DNA of 64,000 nucleotides from Actinoplanes solisilvae (GTDB taxonomy: Bacteria > Actinomycetota > Actinomycetes > Mycobacteriales > Micromonosporaceae): the NCBI RefSeq assembly GCF_003999975.1, contig NZ_RJAC01000022.1, forward strand, positions 62,001 through 126,000, given 5' to 3'. Both the position numbers and the translations under genes were made by a program. The number at the start of each line of letters is the position of its first letter. The stretch's first letter is position 1. This document shows positions 9,740-19,360 of the stretch, in pieces. Below the pieces are notes generated by a model. That model did not search any database and was not told the DNA's origin. It saw nothing but the letters and a program-made list of their open reading frames with translations.

Positions 9740-9773
9740 CTCAGGTTAGCGAGAGTTCATCCCGGATAGCCGA
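9740..9773 (-). promoter_or_regulatory. Putative promoter element of the che operon (TCGGCTATC - N - CTCGCTAACCTGAG)
   Basis: Read on the minus strand, TCGGCTATC is followed about 15 bases later by CTAACCTGAG, which ends 4 bases before the che operon ATG. The same arrangement, TCGGCTATC then CTCGCCTAGGGTGAG, occurs at 41567-41599 upstream of a STAS gene. Conservation of both blocks and their spacing suggests a promoter with two recognition elements. I could not match it to a named sigma-factor consensus. Confidence 0.45.
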
Positions 9774-9844
9774 GATTCCTTCACACCGGGAACACGTCAG
9801 GCCCCGCCCGGATGGGGGACGACGCCTCGCGCTCCTCCGGTCGG

Positions 9845-9987
9845 GTGGAGGCCGATACGTCGCCCCCTTGGGCCGGGTGGAGGCCGACGGGTCGGGTCCT
9901 CGGGCTGGGGTGGAAGCCGATGGGTCGGGTCCTTGGGCCGGGGTGGAAGTCGACGGGTCACGCCCTTCGGTCGGGGTGGAACCAGTC
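9845..9987. repeat. 33-bp tandem repeat (about 4.3 copies) across the 3' end of the acyltransferase gene
   Basis: The block GTGGA(A/G)GCCGA recurs at 9845, 9877, 9910, 9943 and 9976, that is every 32-33 bases. Units differ by a few substitutions. The acyltransferase stop codon (9958-9960) lies inside the array. The unit length equals that of the coding repeat at 10358-10555. Confidence 0.85.
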
Positions 9988-11643
9988 GGTGGCCTCGTCC
10001 TCGAGCGGGTCGGCCCGCCGCCCGGCCACCGGCAGCCCAGGATCATGCCGCGGCGGCAGCAGCGAGTCGGGTGCCTCAGCATCGAGCGGTACCTCAACCC
10101 CACCCACCGCATTACCCGCGACGTCATCGACACCCGGCACCCCGGGCGCCCCGGGCGCCACGTCGTCGACTTCTGGACGCCTCATTTCGCTCGGGTGTGC
10201 GGTCTCCTCCGGGCGTGTTATCTCGCTCGACTGTGCGGTTTCTCCTGGGCGCGTTATTTCGCCCGCTCGTGTTTTTTCCTCGGGGTCGCGGGGAATGGGC
10301 GGCCAGTTGGCGGGCGTCCGCGTCATGGCGGCCGCGGCCGTGGAGCGGGCCATCGCCGCCGCCGCGGACGACCGGCCGGAGCGCACCGGTGCCGCCGTGG
10401 GCAACCCGTCGGAGCGGGCCGGTGTGGCCGCGGCCAGACCGCCGGAGTGAGCCGGTTCCGCTGCGGACGACCGGCCCGAGCGTGCCGGTGCCGCCGCGGA
10501 CAGTCCGCCGGAGTGAGCCGATGCCGCTGTCGCCGTCCGGCCGGACGCGGCCGCTACGGCGAGTGACGGCTCGGACGGCGGCTCTGTGGTGTGCTGCCCC
10601 GAGCGTGGCGCCGGGGCGGTGTCCGGCCACAGGCGGGGGCGGCGGCGGGCGCCCAGGTCCTCGGCCCAGCCGAACGCGACGACGGCGAGGCCGGTCAGCG
10701 CGAACGCGAGCAGCAGGTCGGTGACCGGGCCCAGGCGGTCGCCGAGGTCGTCGAGGGCCAGCACGGTCAGCACCGGCCACACCGCCGCGATCGCGATGTT
10801 GTGCCACAGGTAGACCGTGACCGCGCGGGCGTTCAGCAGCGTGACGGTCCGGTCCAGCGGGGCCACTCGGGCCAACCAGTCCATCGACGGCTGCCAGCGC
10901 AGCACGACCAGCACGAAGGCCAGCGACCACAGCGCCTGCGATTCCGAGACGTCGTTGAAGTCCCAGGTCTCCTCCTGCCGTGCCCACCACAGCGCGGCGG
11001 CTGCCATGACCAGGGCGGCCGGATAGGCCAGCCAGGGGCGCAGCCGGGCCAGCCGGCCGTCCTGGTGGGCGAAACCGGCGATCCAGCAGGCGCCGTACGT
11101 GATGAAGTCCCACAGGGCGGCGTCGGCCGTCTCGGGCAGCTCGAAACCGGTGTAGTCGAGCGCCGCCATGATCAGCAGGGGGAGGGCCACCGTGGCCCAG
11201 CCGACGCGGCGCCACAGCAGGAAGAGCACCGGGGAGAGCAGGACGAACCAGACGTACGCCCGCAGGTACCAGAGCGGCTCCCACACGTCCAACGCCTGGT
11301 CGCTGCCGGGCGGGTCGCCGATCGGCAGCAGCCAGAACACGAGCGTGGCCGGGCTGAACGGGTGCTGCCCGCCGTCCTCGCGGGTCCAGCCGGCGACCAG
11401 CATGACCGGCACCGCGATCGCGCCGAGCAGCCACAGCGGCGGCAGCAGGCGACGGAGGCGGGAGGTGACCACCTGGTTCGCCGCGCGCCGGGAGAGCGAG
11501 GCGGCGGTCAGGGAGCCGGCCAGGGCGAACATGACGCCCATCGCGGGGAGCACGATCGACAGCCATGGCCACCCGAAGAGGTGGTAGACGATCACGCGGA
11601 CGATCGCGGCGGCACGGAGCAGATCGAGGTAGCGATTGCGCAC
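9958..11643 (-). CDS. Membrane acyltransferase (OafA/acyltransferase-3 family) with repetitive C-terminal tail
   Basis: 561 residues. The N-terminus (NRYLDLLRAAAIVRVIVYHLFGW) is the hallmark RxxDLLRAxAI...H motif of acyltransferase family 3, followed by about ten membrane segments up to roughly residue 345. These enzymes move acyl groups onto extracytoplasmic sugars or polymers. The last 200 residues are not membrane-bound and consist of tandem units: 11-residue units alternating AHSGGLSAAAP and ARSGRSSAAEP types, then 12-residue units (EITRPGETAQSS type). The start is a GTG with no strong ribosome site. The stop lies within a further 33-bp array, so the tail length may vary between strains. 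Confidence 0.85.
   Translation of the reverse strand: MRNRYLDLLRAAAIVRVIVYHLFGWPWLSIVLPAMGVMFALAGSLTAASLSRRAANQVVTSRLRRLLPPLWLLGAIAVPVMLVAGWTREDGGQHPFSPATLVFWLLPIGDPPGSDQALDVWEPLWYLRAYVWFVLLSPVLFLLWRRVGWATVALPLLIMAALDYTGFELPETADAALWDFITYGACWIAGFAHQDGRLARLRPWLAYPAALVMAAAALWWARQEETWDFNDVSESQALWSLAFVLVVLRWQPSMDWLARVAPLDRTVTLLNARAVTVYLWHNIAIAAVWPVLTVLALDDLGDRLGPVTDLLLAFALTGLAVVAFGWAEDLGARRRPRLWPDTAPAPRSGQHTTEPPSEPSLAVAAASGRTATAASAHSGGLSAAAPARSGRSSAAEPAHSGGLAAATPARSDGLPTAAPVRSGRSSAAAAMARSTAAAAMTRTPANWPPIPRDPEEKTRAGEITRPGETAQSSEITRPEETAHPSEMRRPEVDDVAPGAPGVPGVDDVAGNAVGGVEVPLDAEAPDSLLPPRHDPGLPVAGRRADPLEDEATDWFHPDRRA
10186..10262. repeat. 36-bp coding tandem repeat, about 2 copies
   Basis: Encodes the 12-residue units EITRPGETAQSS, EITRPEETAHPS and a partial third (EMRRPE) in the acyltransferase tail on the minus strand. 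Confidence 0.8.
10358..10555. repeat. 33-bp coding tandem repeat, 6 units
   Basis: Units end at 10390, 10423, 10456, 10489, 10522 and 10555. Each encodes 11 residues of the acyltransferase tail (Ser-Gly/Ala/Pro-rich) on the minus strand. The exact 33-bp period keeps the frame. Confidence 0.85.
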
Positions 11644-11948
11644 CGCGACGAGGTTGCCAGTCCGGACCCGCGCGACGGGACCACCGCGAGGACCGGAAGA
11701 ACGACACCCCGGGCTTACCCCGTACGAATGAACTGTCCGTTTTGTCTGTGCGGTTGTGCGACCTCCGTGCTCCGCTCCGCCGCGGGGAAACCGCAGTTGA
11801 CGGCCGGTATTTCAGCGATCGCGGCCGAGGCGCCGGCGGTGACGGGCGCCGGGGAGGCAAGTGACCGTGCCCGGTCTGTGACGTTGACACCCGGTGGAGG
11901 CGGCCCGGAGAAGCCGGGCGGCCGGGAATCGATGGGGAAGACGGGGTT
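11644..11948. other. Intergenic region between divergent acyltransferase and CAP-domain genes
   Basis: No gene is supported here. It should hold both divergent promoters. A 6-bp GCCCGG/CCGGGC hairpin sits at 11903-11919, and a purine-rich GGGGAAGACGGGG segment just before 11949 may serve as ribosome site for the CAP gene. A c-di-AMP riboswitch, common before secreted wall hydrolases in actinomycetes, was looked for and not recognised. Confidence 0.6.
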
Positions 11949-12968
11949 ATGCGGAAACCACTCGTGGTGGTCTGTGCGACGGCTACGGCGCTCCTGCTGG
12001 GCGGCGGAGTCGCGGCGACCTCGGCGGCCGCCGACGAGAGGCCGGACACGGCGGGCTGGGGCGGATTCTGGTGGCCGGACCTGTTCGGCGGCTCCGGTGC
12101 CGACAGCGACGACGACGCCTTCGAGGAGCCGTTCGCCGACCGCGGCGACGCCGAGCGCCCGACGCTGGACGCCCCGCCCGGCGACACCCGGGCCGATGGC
12201 GCCCAGGCTGATGGCACCCACGCCGATGGCGCCCAGGCCGATGGCACCCATGCCCGCCCGGGCGCCGCCCCGCAGGACGATCGAGGCCGCAGCGCGCAGG
12301 ACGACGCGGCCGACCAGCGCAGCAATGCGGCCCAGCGAGGCGCGGCCACCGGAGACGGCGCTGCTCAGCGAGGCGGCGCCGCCCAGAGTGACGGCGCCGA
12401 CCGGCAGCGGCCCGCCACCGCCCAGCGCCCGCACGCCGCCCAGGCCCCCGTCCGTCGTCCCGGCTTCGCGGGGCAACGGCAGCCCGGTTTCGCCGCCCAG
12501 CAGCGTCAGCCCGCCGGCAACGTGATGGCCGGCGCCCGTCAGCCGGTGACCACGAGCGACGTGTCGGCCAGTCCGCACGCCCCCGTCCAGCAGCGCGTTC
12601 TCGTGCTGATCAACCAGAACCGGCGGCGCGGCGGCTGCGACCCGCTCACGCTCGACCGGCGGCTGATCGCCGCGGCCTACCGGCACGCCGCCGACATGGC
12701 CCGCCGCGACTACTTCGCGCACGAGTCGCCCAACGGCGACGACGCGGGGGAGCGGGTCAGCGAGGCCGGCTACGAGTGGAAGCGCTACGGCGAGAACATC
12801 GCGCGCGGCGCCGACAGCGCGTGGGAGGTCGTGGACGGCTGGATGAACAGCCCGACGCACCGCGAGAACATCATGGACTGCCGTCTGCACCAGATGGGCA
12901 TCGGCCTGGCCATCTCGCGCGACCGCACCCCGTACTGGGTGCAGGACTTCGCCACCCCCGACCGGTAG
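11949..12968 (+). CDS. Secreted CAP/SCP-domain protein
   Basis: 339 residues. A signal peptide (about 1-27, Arg-Lys then a Leu-rich core and ATSAAA cleavage region) is followed by about 180 residues of acidic and Gln/Ala-rich low complexity, including two copies of a 10-residue DGAQADGTHA-like unit. The C-terminal CAP domain (about 215-335) begins VLVLINQNRRRGGCDPL and contains HAADMARRDYFAHESPNG, YGENIARG and WMNSPTHRENIMD, with the two conserved His residues and acidic partners of bacterial YkwD-type proteins. It acts outside the cell; the biochemical role of bacterial CAP proteins is poorly known. It is read in the same direction as the L,D-transpeptidase 132 bases downstream, so a wall-associated role is plausible. 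Confidence 0.88.
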   Translation: MRKPLVVVCATATALLLGGGVAATSAAADERPDTAGWGGFWWPDLFGGSGADSDDDAFEEPFADRGDAERPTLDAPPGDTRADGAQADGTHADGAQADGTHARPGAAPQDDRGRSAQDDAADQRSNAAQRGAATGDGAAQRGGAAQSDGADRQRPATAQRPHAAQAPVRRPGFAGQRQPGFAAQQRQPAGNVMAGARQPVTTSDVSASPHAPVQQRVLVLINQNRRRGGCDPLTLDRRLIAAAYRHAADMARRDYFAHESPNGDDAGERVSEAGYEWKRYGENIARGADSAWEVVDGWMNSPTHRENIMDCRLHQMGIGLAISRDRTPYWVQDFATPDR

Positions 12969-13100
12969 GCGAATTGTCTTAAGTGCCGGTGGTGCGAGCC
13001 GATCTCATCTCCTGGATTCGCGCCACACTCGTTCCCCCGAGGTTCTGTGCGGCGTGGCTGTGCTTCTATGTGCGCACAACTTTCCTGGGGAGGAACCACA

Positions 13101-13859
13101 TTGAAATCCAGTCGGGTTGCCGCCCGCCTCACCGGGGTCGTCATGGCCGCCCTGGTCGGCGGCGGTCTCGCCGCGGTGGTGACGGCTCCGGCCGCCGGTG
13201 CCGCGGTGCGCACTCCGGCGGCCAAGCCGGTGGCCACGACCGTGGTCACGAAGGCCGCGGCCGCGAGTTGTGCCACCGGTAAGTACCAGAAGAACGTCGA
13301 GTGGTGGCTCAACAAGATCGGTGGCTACGGAAAGCTGTCCTACGACGGCAAGCAGTCACCGAGTGACTGTGCCGCCATCAAGAAGTTCCAGCAGCGGTTC
13401 GGCATCCAGCCGGCCCAGGGTCTGGCCGGTCCGACGACCTTCGACGTGGCCAAGCGGCTGGGCAGCACGAACGTCGCGGCCTGCAAGCCGAAGAAGTCGG
13501 GCTACACGTTCTGTGTCGACCTGACCCAGCAGACGTCGTGGATCATGAAGAACGGCAAGAAGTTCACGAACCCGACGGTCGTCCGCACGGGCATGAAGAA
13601 CTACCGCACTCCGTCCGGGACATACAAGATCAACAAGCGGACGAAGAAGGAGTGGTCCGACCCGTACGAGGTCTGGCTGCCCTACTGGCAGCGTTTCCAG
13701 GGCGGGAAGGGCTTCCACCAGACGACGACCTACATCCACGACAAGTGGCGCGGGTCGCACGGCTGCGTCAACCTGCTCCCGCAGGACGCCAAGGCGTACT
13801 GGAACGTCGGCAAGATCGGCATGACGGTCAAGCTGTTCGGACGTCGTCCGGGCACCTGA
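13101..13859 (+). CDS. L,D-transpeptidase (YkuD) with N-terminal peptidoglycan-binding-like domain
   Basis: 252 residues from a TTG start, chosen because GGGGAGGA lies 7 bases upstream and the start is followed by KSSRVAARLTG and a hydrophobic signal core. The region at about 58-125 resembles a peptidoglycan-binding domain (ACGCC-type Cys pairing, IKKFQQRFGIQPAQGLAGPTT). The catalytic domain ends with the YkuD signature TYIHDKWRGSHGCVNL; the nucleophile is C222 and H at SHGC is its partner. It would form 3-3 peptidoglycan cross-links or attach proteins to the wall. A strong terminator follows directly. Residues ahead of the TTG in the same frame do not look like a signal peptide. Confidence 0.92.
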   Translation: MKSSRVAARLTGVVMAALVGGGLAAVVTAPAAGAAVRTPAAKPVATTVVTKAAAASCATGKYQKNVEWWLNKIGGYGKLSYDGKQSPSDCAAIKKFQQRFGIQPAQGLAGPTTFDVAKRLGSTNVAACKPKKSGYTFCVDLTQQTSWIMKNGKKFTNPTVVRTGMKNYRTPSGTYKINKRTKKEWSDPYEVWLPYWQRFQGGKGFHQTTTYIHDKWRGSHGCVNLLPQDAKAYWNVGKIGMTVKLFGRRPGT

Positions 13860-13872
13860 TCTGCGCTTTCCT

Positions 13873-13903
13873 CGAAGGCGGGCTGCTATGCGGCCCGCCT
13901 TCG
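13873..13903. terminator. Bidirectional hairpin terminator, 11-bp perfect stem
   Basis: CGAAGGCGGGC (13873-13883) pairs with GCCCGCCTTCG (13893-13903) across a 9-base loop. It lies 13 bases after the L,D-transpeptidase stop. The stop codon of the convergent small gene (13886-13888) is in its loop. Confidence 0.85.
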
Positions 13904-14062
13904 TGCATGGGTGGTCAGAACCTCGTGCGGCGGGAAGTGGCGTTCGCCCCCGGCCGCGGTGATCAACCACAGCCCTTCCCTGGTCAACGTGTAGCGCACG
14001 TCGACGAACCGGCTTTCCGTGTCGTCATGGTGCACGACGGTCAGCTCGTCGGCTCTCAGCAT
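13886..14062 (-). CDS. Small hypothetical protein, 58 residues
   Basis: Too short for most gene callers but well supported. An AAGGTGAG ribosome site stands 4 bases before the ATG, the frame runs 58 codons, and it ends in the loop of the convergent terminator. The product begins MLRADELTVVHHDDTESRF and continues VDVRYTLTREGLWLITAAGG, then HFPPHEVLTTHARRRAA: a small, charged, cytosolic protein with no membrane segment or signal. The pattern suggests a short beta-rich fold. I do not recognise the family. It is divergent from the export operon 90 bases away. Confidence 0.7.
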   Translation of the reverse strand: MLRADELTVVHHDDTESRFVDVRYTLTREGLWLITAAGGERHFPPHEVLTTHARRRAA

Positions 14063-14151
14063 TACTCACCTTCTTTGTTTCCTGTGCGAGCAGTAGTACG
14101 GATTGAGCAGGCCACACGGTTCATTCCGGCGATCGGCATAGAGTGGCGTGC

Positions 14152-15497
14152 GTGTCCCGCGATCAACCGCGCCGCCGCTCCCGTCCCCTCGTGCTCGCCG
14201 CTGCCGGGCTGTTCCTGATCTCGTCGACCGCTGCCTCCTGCGGTGACGAGCAGACCGGCGTACGCCTCGGCGAAGCGTCCCGGGGCACCGTGGCCGAGAT
14301 CGTCGAGGCGCCCGGCTCGGTCACCGCCCGGGCGGCCGCCACGGTCAGCGCCCCCGCCGCCGGCACCCTCGACGACCTGCGCGTCGAGCCCGGCAGGCGG
14401 GTCAGCAAGGGCCAGGTCCTGGCCGTGATCGACGCCCCCGACCTCGAGGCCCGCCGCCGCTCGGCCGAGCGCGCGCTCGACCAGGCGAGCGGTGGTGGCT
14501 CCGCCGTCGCCGATACGTCCGGCTTCACCGCCGTACGCCACCGGACCGATCGGCAGGCGGCCAAGTCGTTCGCCGAGGCCCGCGCGGCCGCCGCCAAGAT
14601 CACCGACCCGGCACTGCGGCAGGTGCTGCTCAAGCAGGTCACCGCGGCCGAGGAGCAGTACGAGGCCGCTTCGAGCGCGGCGGCCGAGGTGATGCGCTCG
14701 GTGCAGACCGGGGTGGCGTCGCTGGGCGAGGCGGTCGACTCGCTCTCCACCGCCCAGCGCCTGCAGGCCCAGCAGGCCTACGACCTGGCCGACGCGGCCG
14801 TCGAGGCACTGACGCTGCGGGCGCCGGTCGCGGGGGTCGTGCAGTTCGGCGGCGTCTCCGGGGGCACCACGTCGTCGCTGACCGATCTGCTGTCGGCGGG
14901 CGGCGCTGCTCCGGCCGCGGCCGGCGGCGGGGCGGGCCTGCCGGGGGTCGACACGGCCGTCCCGGAGGGCGCGTACGTCGCCGCGGGCACACCGATCATG
15001 ACGGTGGTCGACGTCAGCCGGCTCGGCCTGACCGCCGAGGTCGACGAGACCGACGTGCTGCTGGTCAAGCCGGGGGTCGCGGCCACGGTCGAGCTCGACG
15101 CGGCGACCGGGGCCACGTACGAGGCGGCTGTGCGCTCGATCGATCTGCTGCCGACGACGTCGAGCCGCGGCGGGGTCTCGTACAAGGTCAGGCTTGATCT
15201 GGCGGCCGGGAAGAACGCGCAGGGGGGAACCGCGCCGACGCCGCGGCCGGGGATGAGCGCGGTTGTGCGGCTGCAGGTGCGCGAGGCCGACGACGCCGTC
15301 ACCGTGCCCGCATCGGCGATCATCAACGTGGACGGGCGTGACACGGTCTGGACCGTGCGCGGCGATCGCTACGAGCGGGTGCCGGTGACGCTCGGGGTGC
15401 AGGGCGAGGACGTCGTGCAGGTCACCGGCGGGCTCGACGCGGGGCAGCGGATCGCGGTGTCGGGCGCCGACCAGATCCAGCCGGGCGACCGCACGTC

Positions 15498-15501
<4 letters not shown>
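14152..15501 (+). CDS. HlyD/MacA-like periplasmic adaptor of an ABC exporter
   Basis: About 449 residues. An N-terminal hydrophobic segment ends in AASCG, which could be a weak lipobox. A barrel-sandwich half follows (VTARAAATVSAPAAGTLDDLRVEPGRRVSKGQVLAVIDAPDL), then a long coiled coil (about 95-215) and the returning lipoyl half (LRAPVAGVVQF). A beta-barrel domain contains DVSRLGLTAEVDETDVLLVKPG, and the C-terminal membrane-proximal domain is VTVPASAIINVDGRDTVWTV. GTG at 14152 is preferred over 14143 because it starts a standard Arg-rich signal. The stop overlaps the ATPase start (ATGA). Together the three genes make a MacAB/YknXYZ-type exporter of peptides or lipophilic compounds; the substrate is unknown. 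Confidence 0.88.
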
Positions 15502-16231
<730 letters not shown>

Positions 16232-16235
<4 letters not shown>

Positions 16236-17416
16236 GGCTAGCCGAGGCCTGGCGGGTCGCTCTCGACGCGTTGCGGGCCAACCGGCTGCGCAGCGTGCTC
16301 ACCATGCTCGGCGTCGTCATCGGCGTGGCCGCCGTCGTGGCCCTGGTCGGCATCGGCACCGGCACCAAGGGGCAGATCGAGCAGCAGGTCGAGGGCCTCG
16401 GCTCCAACCTGCTGCTCGTCGTCCCGGGCCGGCTCGAAGCCGGTTCTGCCCCGACCGCGTCCACGATGAGTCTCGACGACGCCGAGGCCGTCACCCGCGT
16501 GGTCGGCGATCGCGACCGGGTCGCCGTCACCGTCGCCTCGGGCGAGACGATCCGGGCCGGTTCCCGTTCCGCGTTCGCCAGCATGCAGGGCGTTCTCGAG
16601 ACCACCCCGAGCGTTTTCGTACGCCGGCTCGACCGCGGCGCCTACCTGACGCGTACGGATGTGACGACCGGCCGCCGCGTCGCGGTGCTGGGCGCGGGTA
16701 CCGCCAGCGCGCTCTTCGGCGACCGCGACCCGATCGGCCGCCAGATCACGATCAGCGGCGTCCGGTTCCGGGTCATCGGCACCTTCGAGCGGCTCGGACA
16801 GAGCCTCGGCGTCGACCGTGACAGCGAGGTCCACGTACCCGTGACCGCCGCGCAGCGGCTGCTCGGCACCGACCGCATCGACGGTCTGGCGATCCGTGCC
16901 CCCGACCGCGAACGCATCAACGCGCTCGCCTCGGCCGTCGTCGCCACCCTCAGCGAACGGCACCCCGACACCGACTTCAGCGCGGTCACCCAGGAGCAGA
17001 TCCTCGGCGTGCTCGGCGACATCCTCGGTGTGCTGACCGGGGTGCTCGCCGCGATCGCCGGCATCAGCCTGCTCGTCGGCGGCGTCGGCGTCTCGAACAT
17101 CATGCTGGTCTCGGTGCGCGAGCGGACGAAGGAGATCGGCCTGCGCAAGGCCGTCGGCGCCCGGCCCCGCGACATCGGCGTGCAGTTCCTGCTCGAGGCG
17201 GTGCTGCTGACCACGATCGGGGGCGTGCTCGGGATGGCCCTCGGCGTGACCGCCGCGCTGCTGGTCGACGGGCTGACCCCCGTACCGGCCACCATCACCT
17301 GGTGGTCGCTCGCGCTGGCCTTCGGCGTCTCGGCCATCGTCGGCATCGTCTTCGGCGTGGTGCCCGCCCAGCGCGCCGGACGGCTCGACCCGGTGGTGGC
17401 GTTGCGCACCGAGTGA
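16232..17416 (+). CDS. ABC transporter permease (MacB/FtsX-type)
   Basis: 394 residues from a GTG start that overlaps the ATPase stop (GTGA). A first membrane helix (about 22-42, TMLGVVIGVAAVVALVGIG) leads to an extracytoplasmic MacB_PCD domain of about 230 residues. Three C-terminal helices follow, with the FtsX signature VSNIMLVSVRERTKEIGLRKAVGARPRDI and the terminal PAQRAGRLDPVVALRTE. It completes the adaptor-ATPase-permease exporter. Length and topology are those of Gram-positive YknZ-type permeases. Confidence 0.95.
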
Positions 17417-17480
17417 CCGGCGGCACCCCCGGTCCGGCCACCCGCGCGGTCGGCGGCCCGACCGGGAAGGCTTCATCGAC

Positions 17481-18332
17481 ATGAGGAAGATCGACGTGCC
17501 CGCGCCCGCGCAGGTCCTGCTGGCCATCGCGTCCGTGCAGGTCGGCAGCGCGGTCGCGCGTGGCCTCTTCGACGACCTCAGCGCGGCCGGGGTGACCTTC
17601 CTGCGCCTGTTCCTGGCCGCGTTGATCCTGGCCGTGGTCACCCGCCCCAAGATCCGTACGTGGTCGCGGACCGCCTGGCTGGCCGCCGCGATGCTCGGCG
17701 TGGCCATGGCCGGCATGAACCTGATCTTCTATCTGTCGCTGCGTGATGTGCCGCTCGGCACCGCCGTCACGATCGAGTTCCTCGGCCCGCTGCTGCTCGC
17801 CCTGGTGCAGACCCGTCGCATGGTCGACCTGCTGTGGGCCGGGCTGGCCGCCGTCGGCGTGCTGCTGCTCGGCCTCGACGGCGGCGGGTCGGCCCCGGCG
17901 AGCGGCTTGATCCTCGCCTTCGTGGCCGGGCTCTTCTGGGCGGCGTACATCGTCTTGAGCGCCCGTCTCGGCAGCCTCGTACCCGGAACCGGGGGCCTGA
18001 CCGTCTCTCTGGCGGTCGCCGCCGTGCTCGTCCTGCCGTTCGGCGCGGGCGGCGCCACCGCCGTACTGGATCGTCCGTCGCTGCTCATCGGCGCGGTCGC
18101 GGTGGCCCTGCTGTCGTCGGTGCTCTCCTACGGCCTGGAGATCAACGCGCTGCGCCGCATCCCCACCCGGGTCTTCGGCATTCTGATGAGCCTCGAACCG
18201 GCCGCCGCCGCGATCGCCGGACTGCTGATCCTGCACCAGCGCCTCGGGACCGGCGAGATCGTCGCCCTGATCCTGATCACCCTGGCCAGCGCGGGCGTGA
18301 CCCTGGCCCGCCGTCGCTCGGTGGCCGTCTGA
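17481..18332 (+). CDS. EamA/DMT-superfamily transporter (RhtA-like)
   Basis: 283 residues with ten membrane segments in two EamA halves. The pattern RGLFDDLSAAGVTFLRLFLAALIL in the first half and SVLSYGLEINALRRIPTRVFGILMSLEPAAAAIAGLL in the second resembles the threonine/homoserine exporter RhtA group. It would export amino acids or related metabolites. It starts 65 bases after the ABC permease, so it may be in the same transcript. The substrate is inferred from family resemblance only. Confidence 0.88.
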   Translation: MRKIDVPAPAQVLLAIASVQVGSAVARGLFDDLSAAGVTFLRLFLAALILAVVTRPKIRTWSRTAWLAAAMLGVAMAGMNLIFYLSLRDVPLGTAVTIEFLGPLLLALVQTRRMVDLLWAGLAAVGVLLLGLDGGGSAPASGLILAFVAGLFWAAYIVLSARLGSLVPGTGGLTVSLAVAAVLVLPFGAGGATAVLDRPSLLIGAVAVALLSSVLSYGLEINALRRIPTRVFGILMSLEPAAAAIAGLLILHQRLGTGEIVALILITLASAGVTLARRRSVAV

Positions 18333-18370
18333 ACCCTCAGCTCCGGGCGGCCGCTGCCGATTCTTCCGGG

Positions 18371-19360
18371 GTGCACTACCAGCTGCGTGACCAGCACGGG
18401 GCCGCGCACAGCGTCGGCTACCTGATGCTGGCCGCCGCGCCCGCCGTCTTCCTGACCGGCATCGTGCTGCCCGACGAGCACCCGCTCGGCTGGGTCGTCA
18501 CCATCTCGATCACCTGCGTCTTCACGGCCTGCGTCGGCTCGATGGCGCGGTGGCGCCCGGCCCGCCTGCCGCGCGTCTGGTGGCTGATCGCGCCGTTCCT
18601 GGCCACCGTCTCGATCGCCGGCCTCAACTTCGTCTCACACGACGCCACCGCCGGCTCCCAGCTCTTCTACCTGTGGCCGGTCCTCTACGCGGCCAACTTC
18701 CTCAGCCACCGCAACGCCGCGATCACCCTGGTGCTGGTCTCGGCCGGACACGCCGCGGTCGCGTTCACGTCGCTGACCCCCAGCCGCGCACTGGCCGACT
18801 GGATCTCGGTGACGGTCGCCCTGAGCCTCACCGGCTTCCTCGTGGCGTCACTGCGCACCCGCAACGACCGCCTTCGCGAGGTGCTCGAGTCGCAGGCCCT
18901 CGCCGACCCGCTGACCGGCGTGGCCAACCGGCGCGCCTTCGACGCCGAGCTGGTCCGCTCCGTCGCCCGGGCCCGTCGCGGCGGGGAGAGCCTCGCCATG
19001 CTGACCGTCGACATCGACCACTTCAAACAGATCAACGACACCTGGGGGCACGCCGTCGGCGACCAGGCGCTGCAGGCGATCGCGGCCGCCCTGCGCGGCG
19101 TCGCACGGCGCGACGAGGACGTGGTCGCCCGCCTCGGCGGTGACGAATTCGCCGTGCTGCTGCGCACCGACGCTCTCGGCGCTCAGCGTGCCGCCGACGA
19201 GGTGCGGGCGGCCCTTCCCGGCGGGTCCCCCGGCCTGAGCATCGGCATCGCCCTGTTCCCGGAGCACGCCTCCACACCCGCCGAGTTGACGGGCGCCTCG
19301 GATGCCGCGCTCTACGAGGCCAAAGAACAAGGCCGAGGGCGTACGGCCCTCGCCGTCTAG
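18371..19360 (+). CDS. Membrane-bound GGDEF diguanylate cyclase
   Basis: 329 residues from a GTG start (HYQLRDQHGAAH), chosen because the first membrane helix begins soon after. About six membrane segments fill residues 17-155, followed by a short coiled coil and the GGDEF domain: DPLTGVANRRAFD, the VDIDHFKQINDTWGH metal and substrate site, and the active loop GGDEF at about 256-260. An RDED inhibitory I-site stands exactly five residues before the active loop, so product inhibition is expected. It makes cyclic di-GMP. Its stop shares bases with the stop of the large convergent gene. A link to the che operon 8 kb away is possible but unproven. Confidence 0.93.
   Translation: MHYQLRDQHGAAHSVGYLMLAAAPAVFLTGIVLPDEHPLGWVVTISITCVFTACVGSMARWRPARLPRVWWLIAPFLATVSIAGLNFVSHDATAGSQLFYLWPVLYAANFLSHRNAAITLVLVSAGHAAVAFTSLTPSRALADWISVTVALSLTGFLVASLRTRNDRLREVLESQALADPLTGVANRRAFDAELVRSVARARRGGESLAMLTVDIDHFKQINDTWGHAVGDQALQAIAAALRGVARRDEDVVARLGGDEFAVLLRTDALGAQRAADEVRAALPGGSPGLSIGIALFPEHASTPAELTGASDAALYEAKEQGRGRTALAV

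Noticed and set aside
11644-11948. Possible c-di-AMP (ydaO-type) riboswitch before the CAP-domain gene
   Set aside because: The genomic context fits, but I could not find the conserved riboswitch core; only a small hairpin is visible.
10124-12349. Very long open frame on the minus strand across the acyltransferase and CAP genes
   Set aside because: It is Arg/Pro-rich without domains and runs antisense or out of frame to two recognised genes; typical of GC-rich shadow frames.
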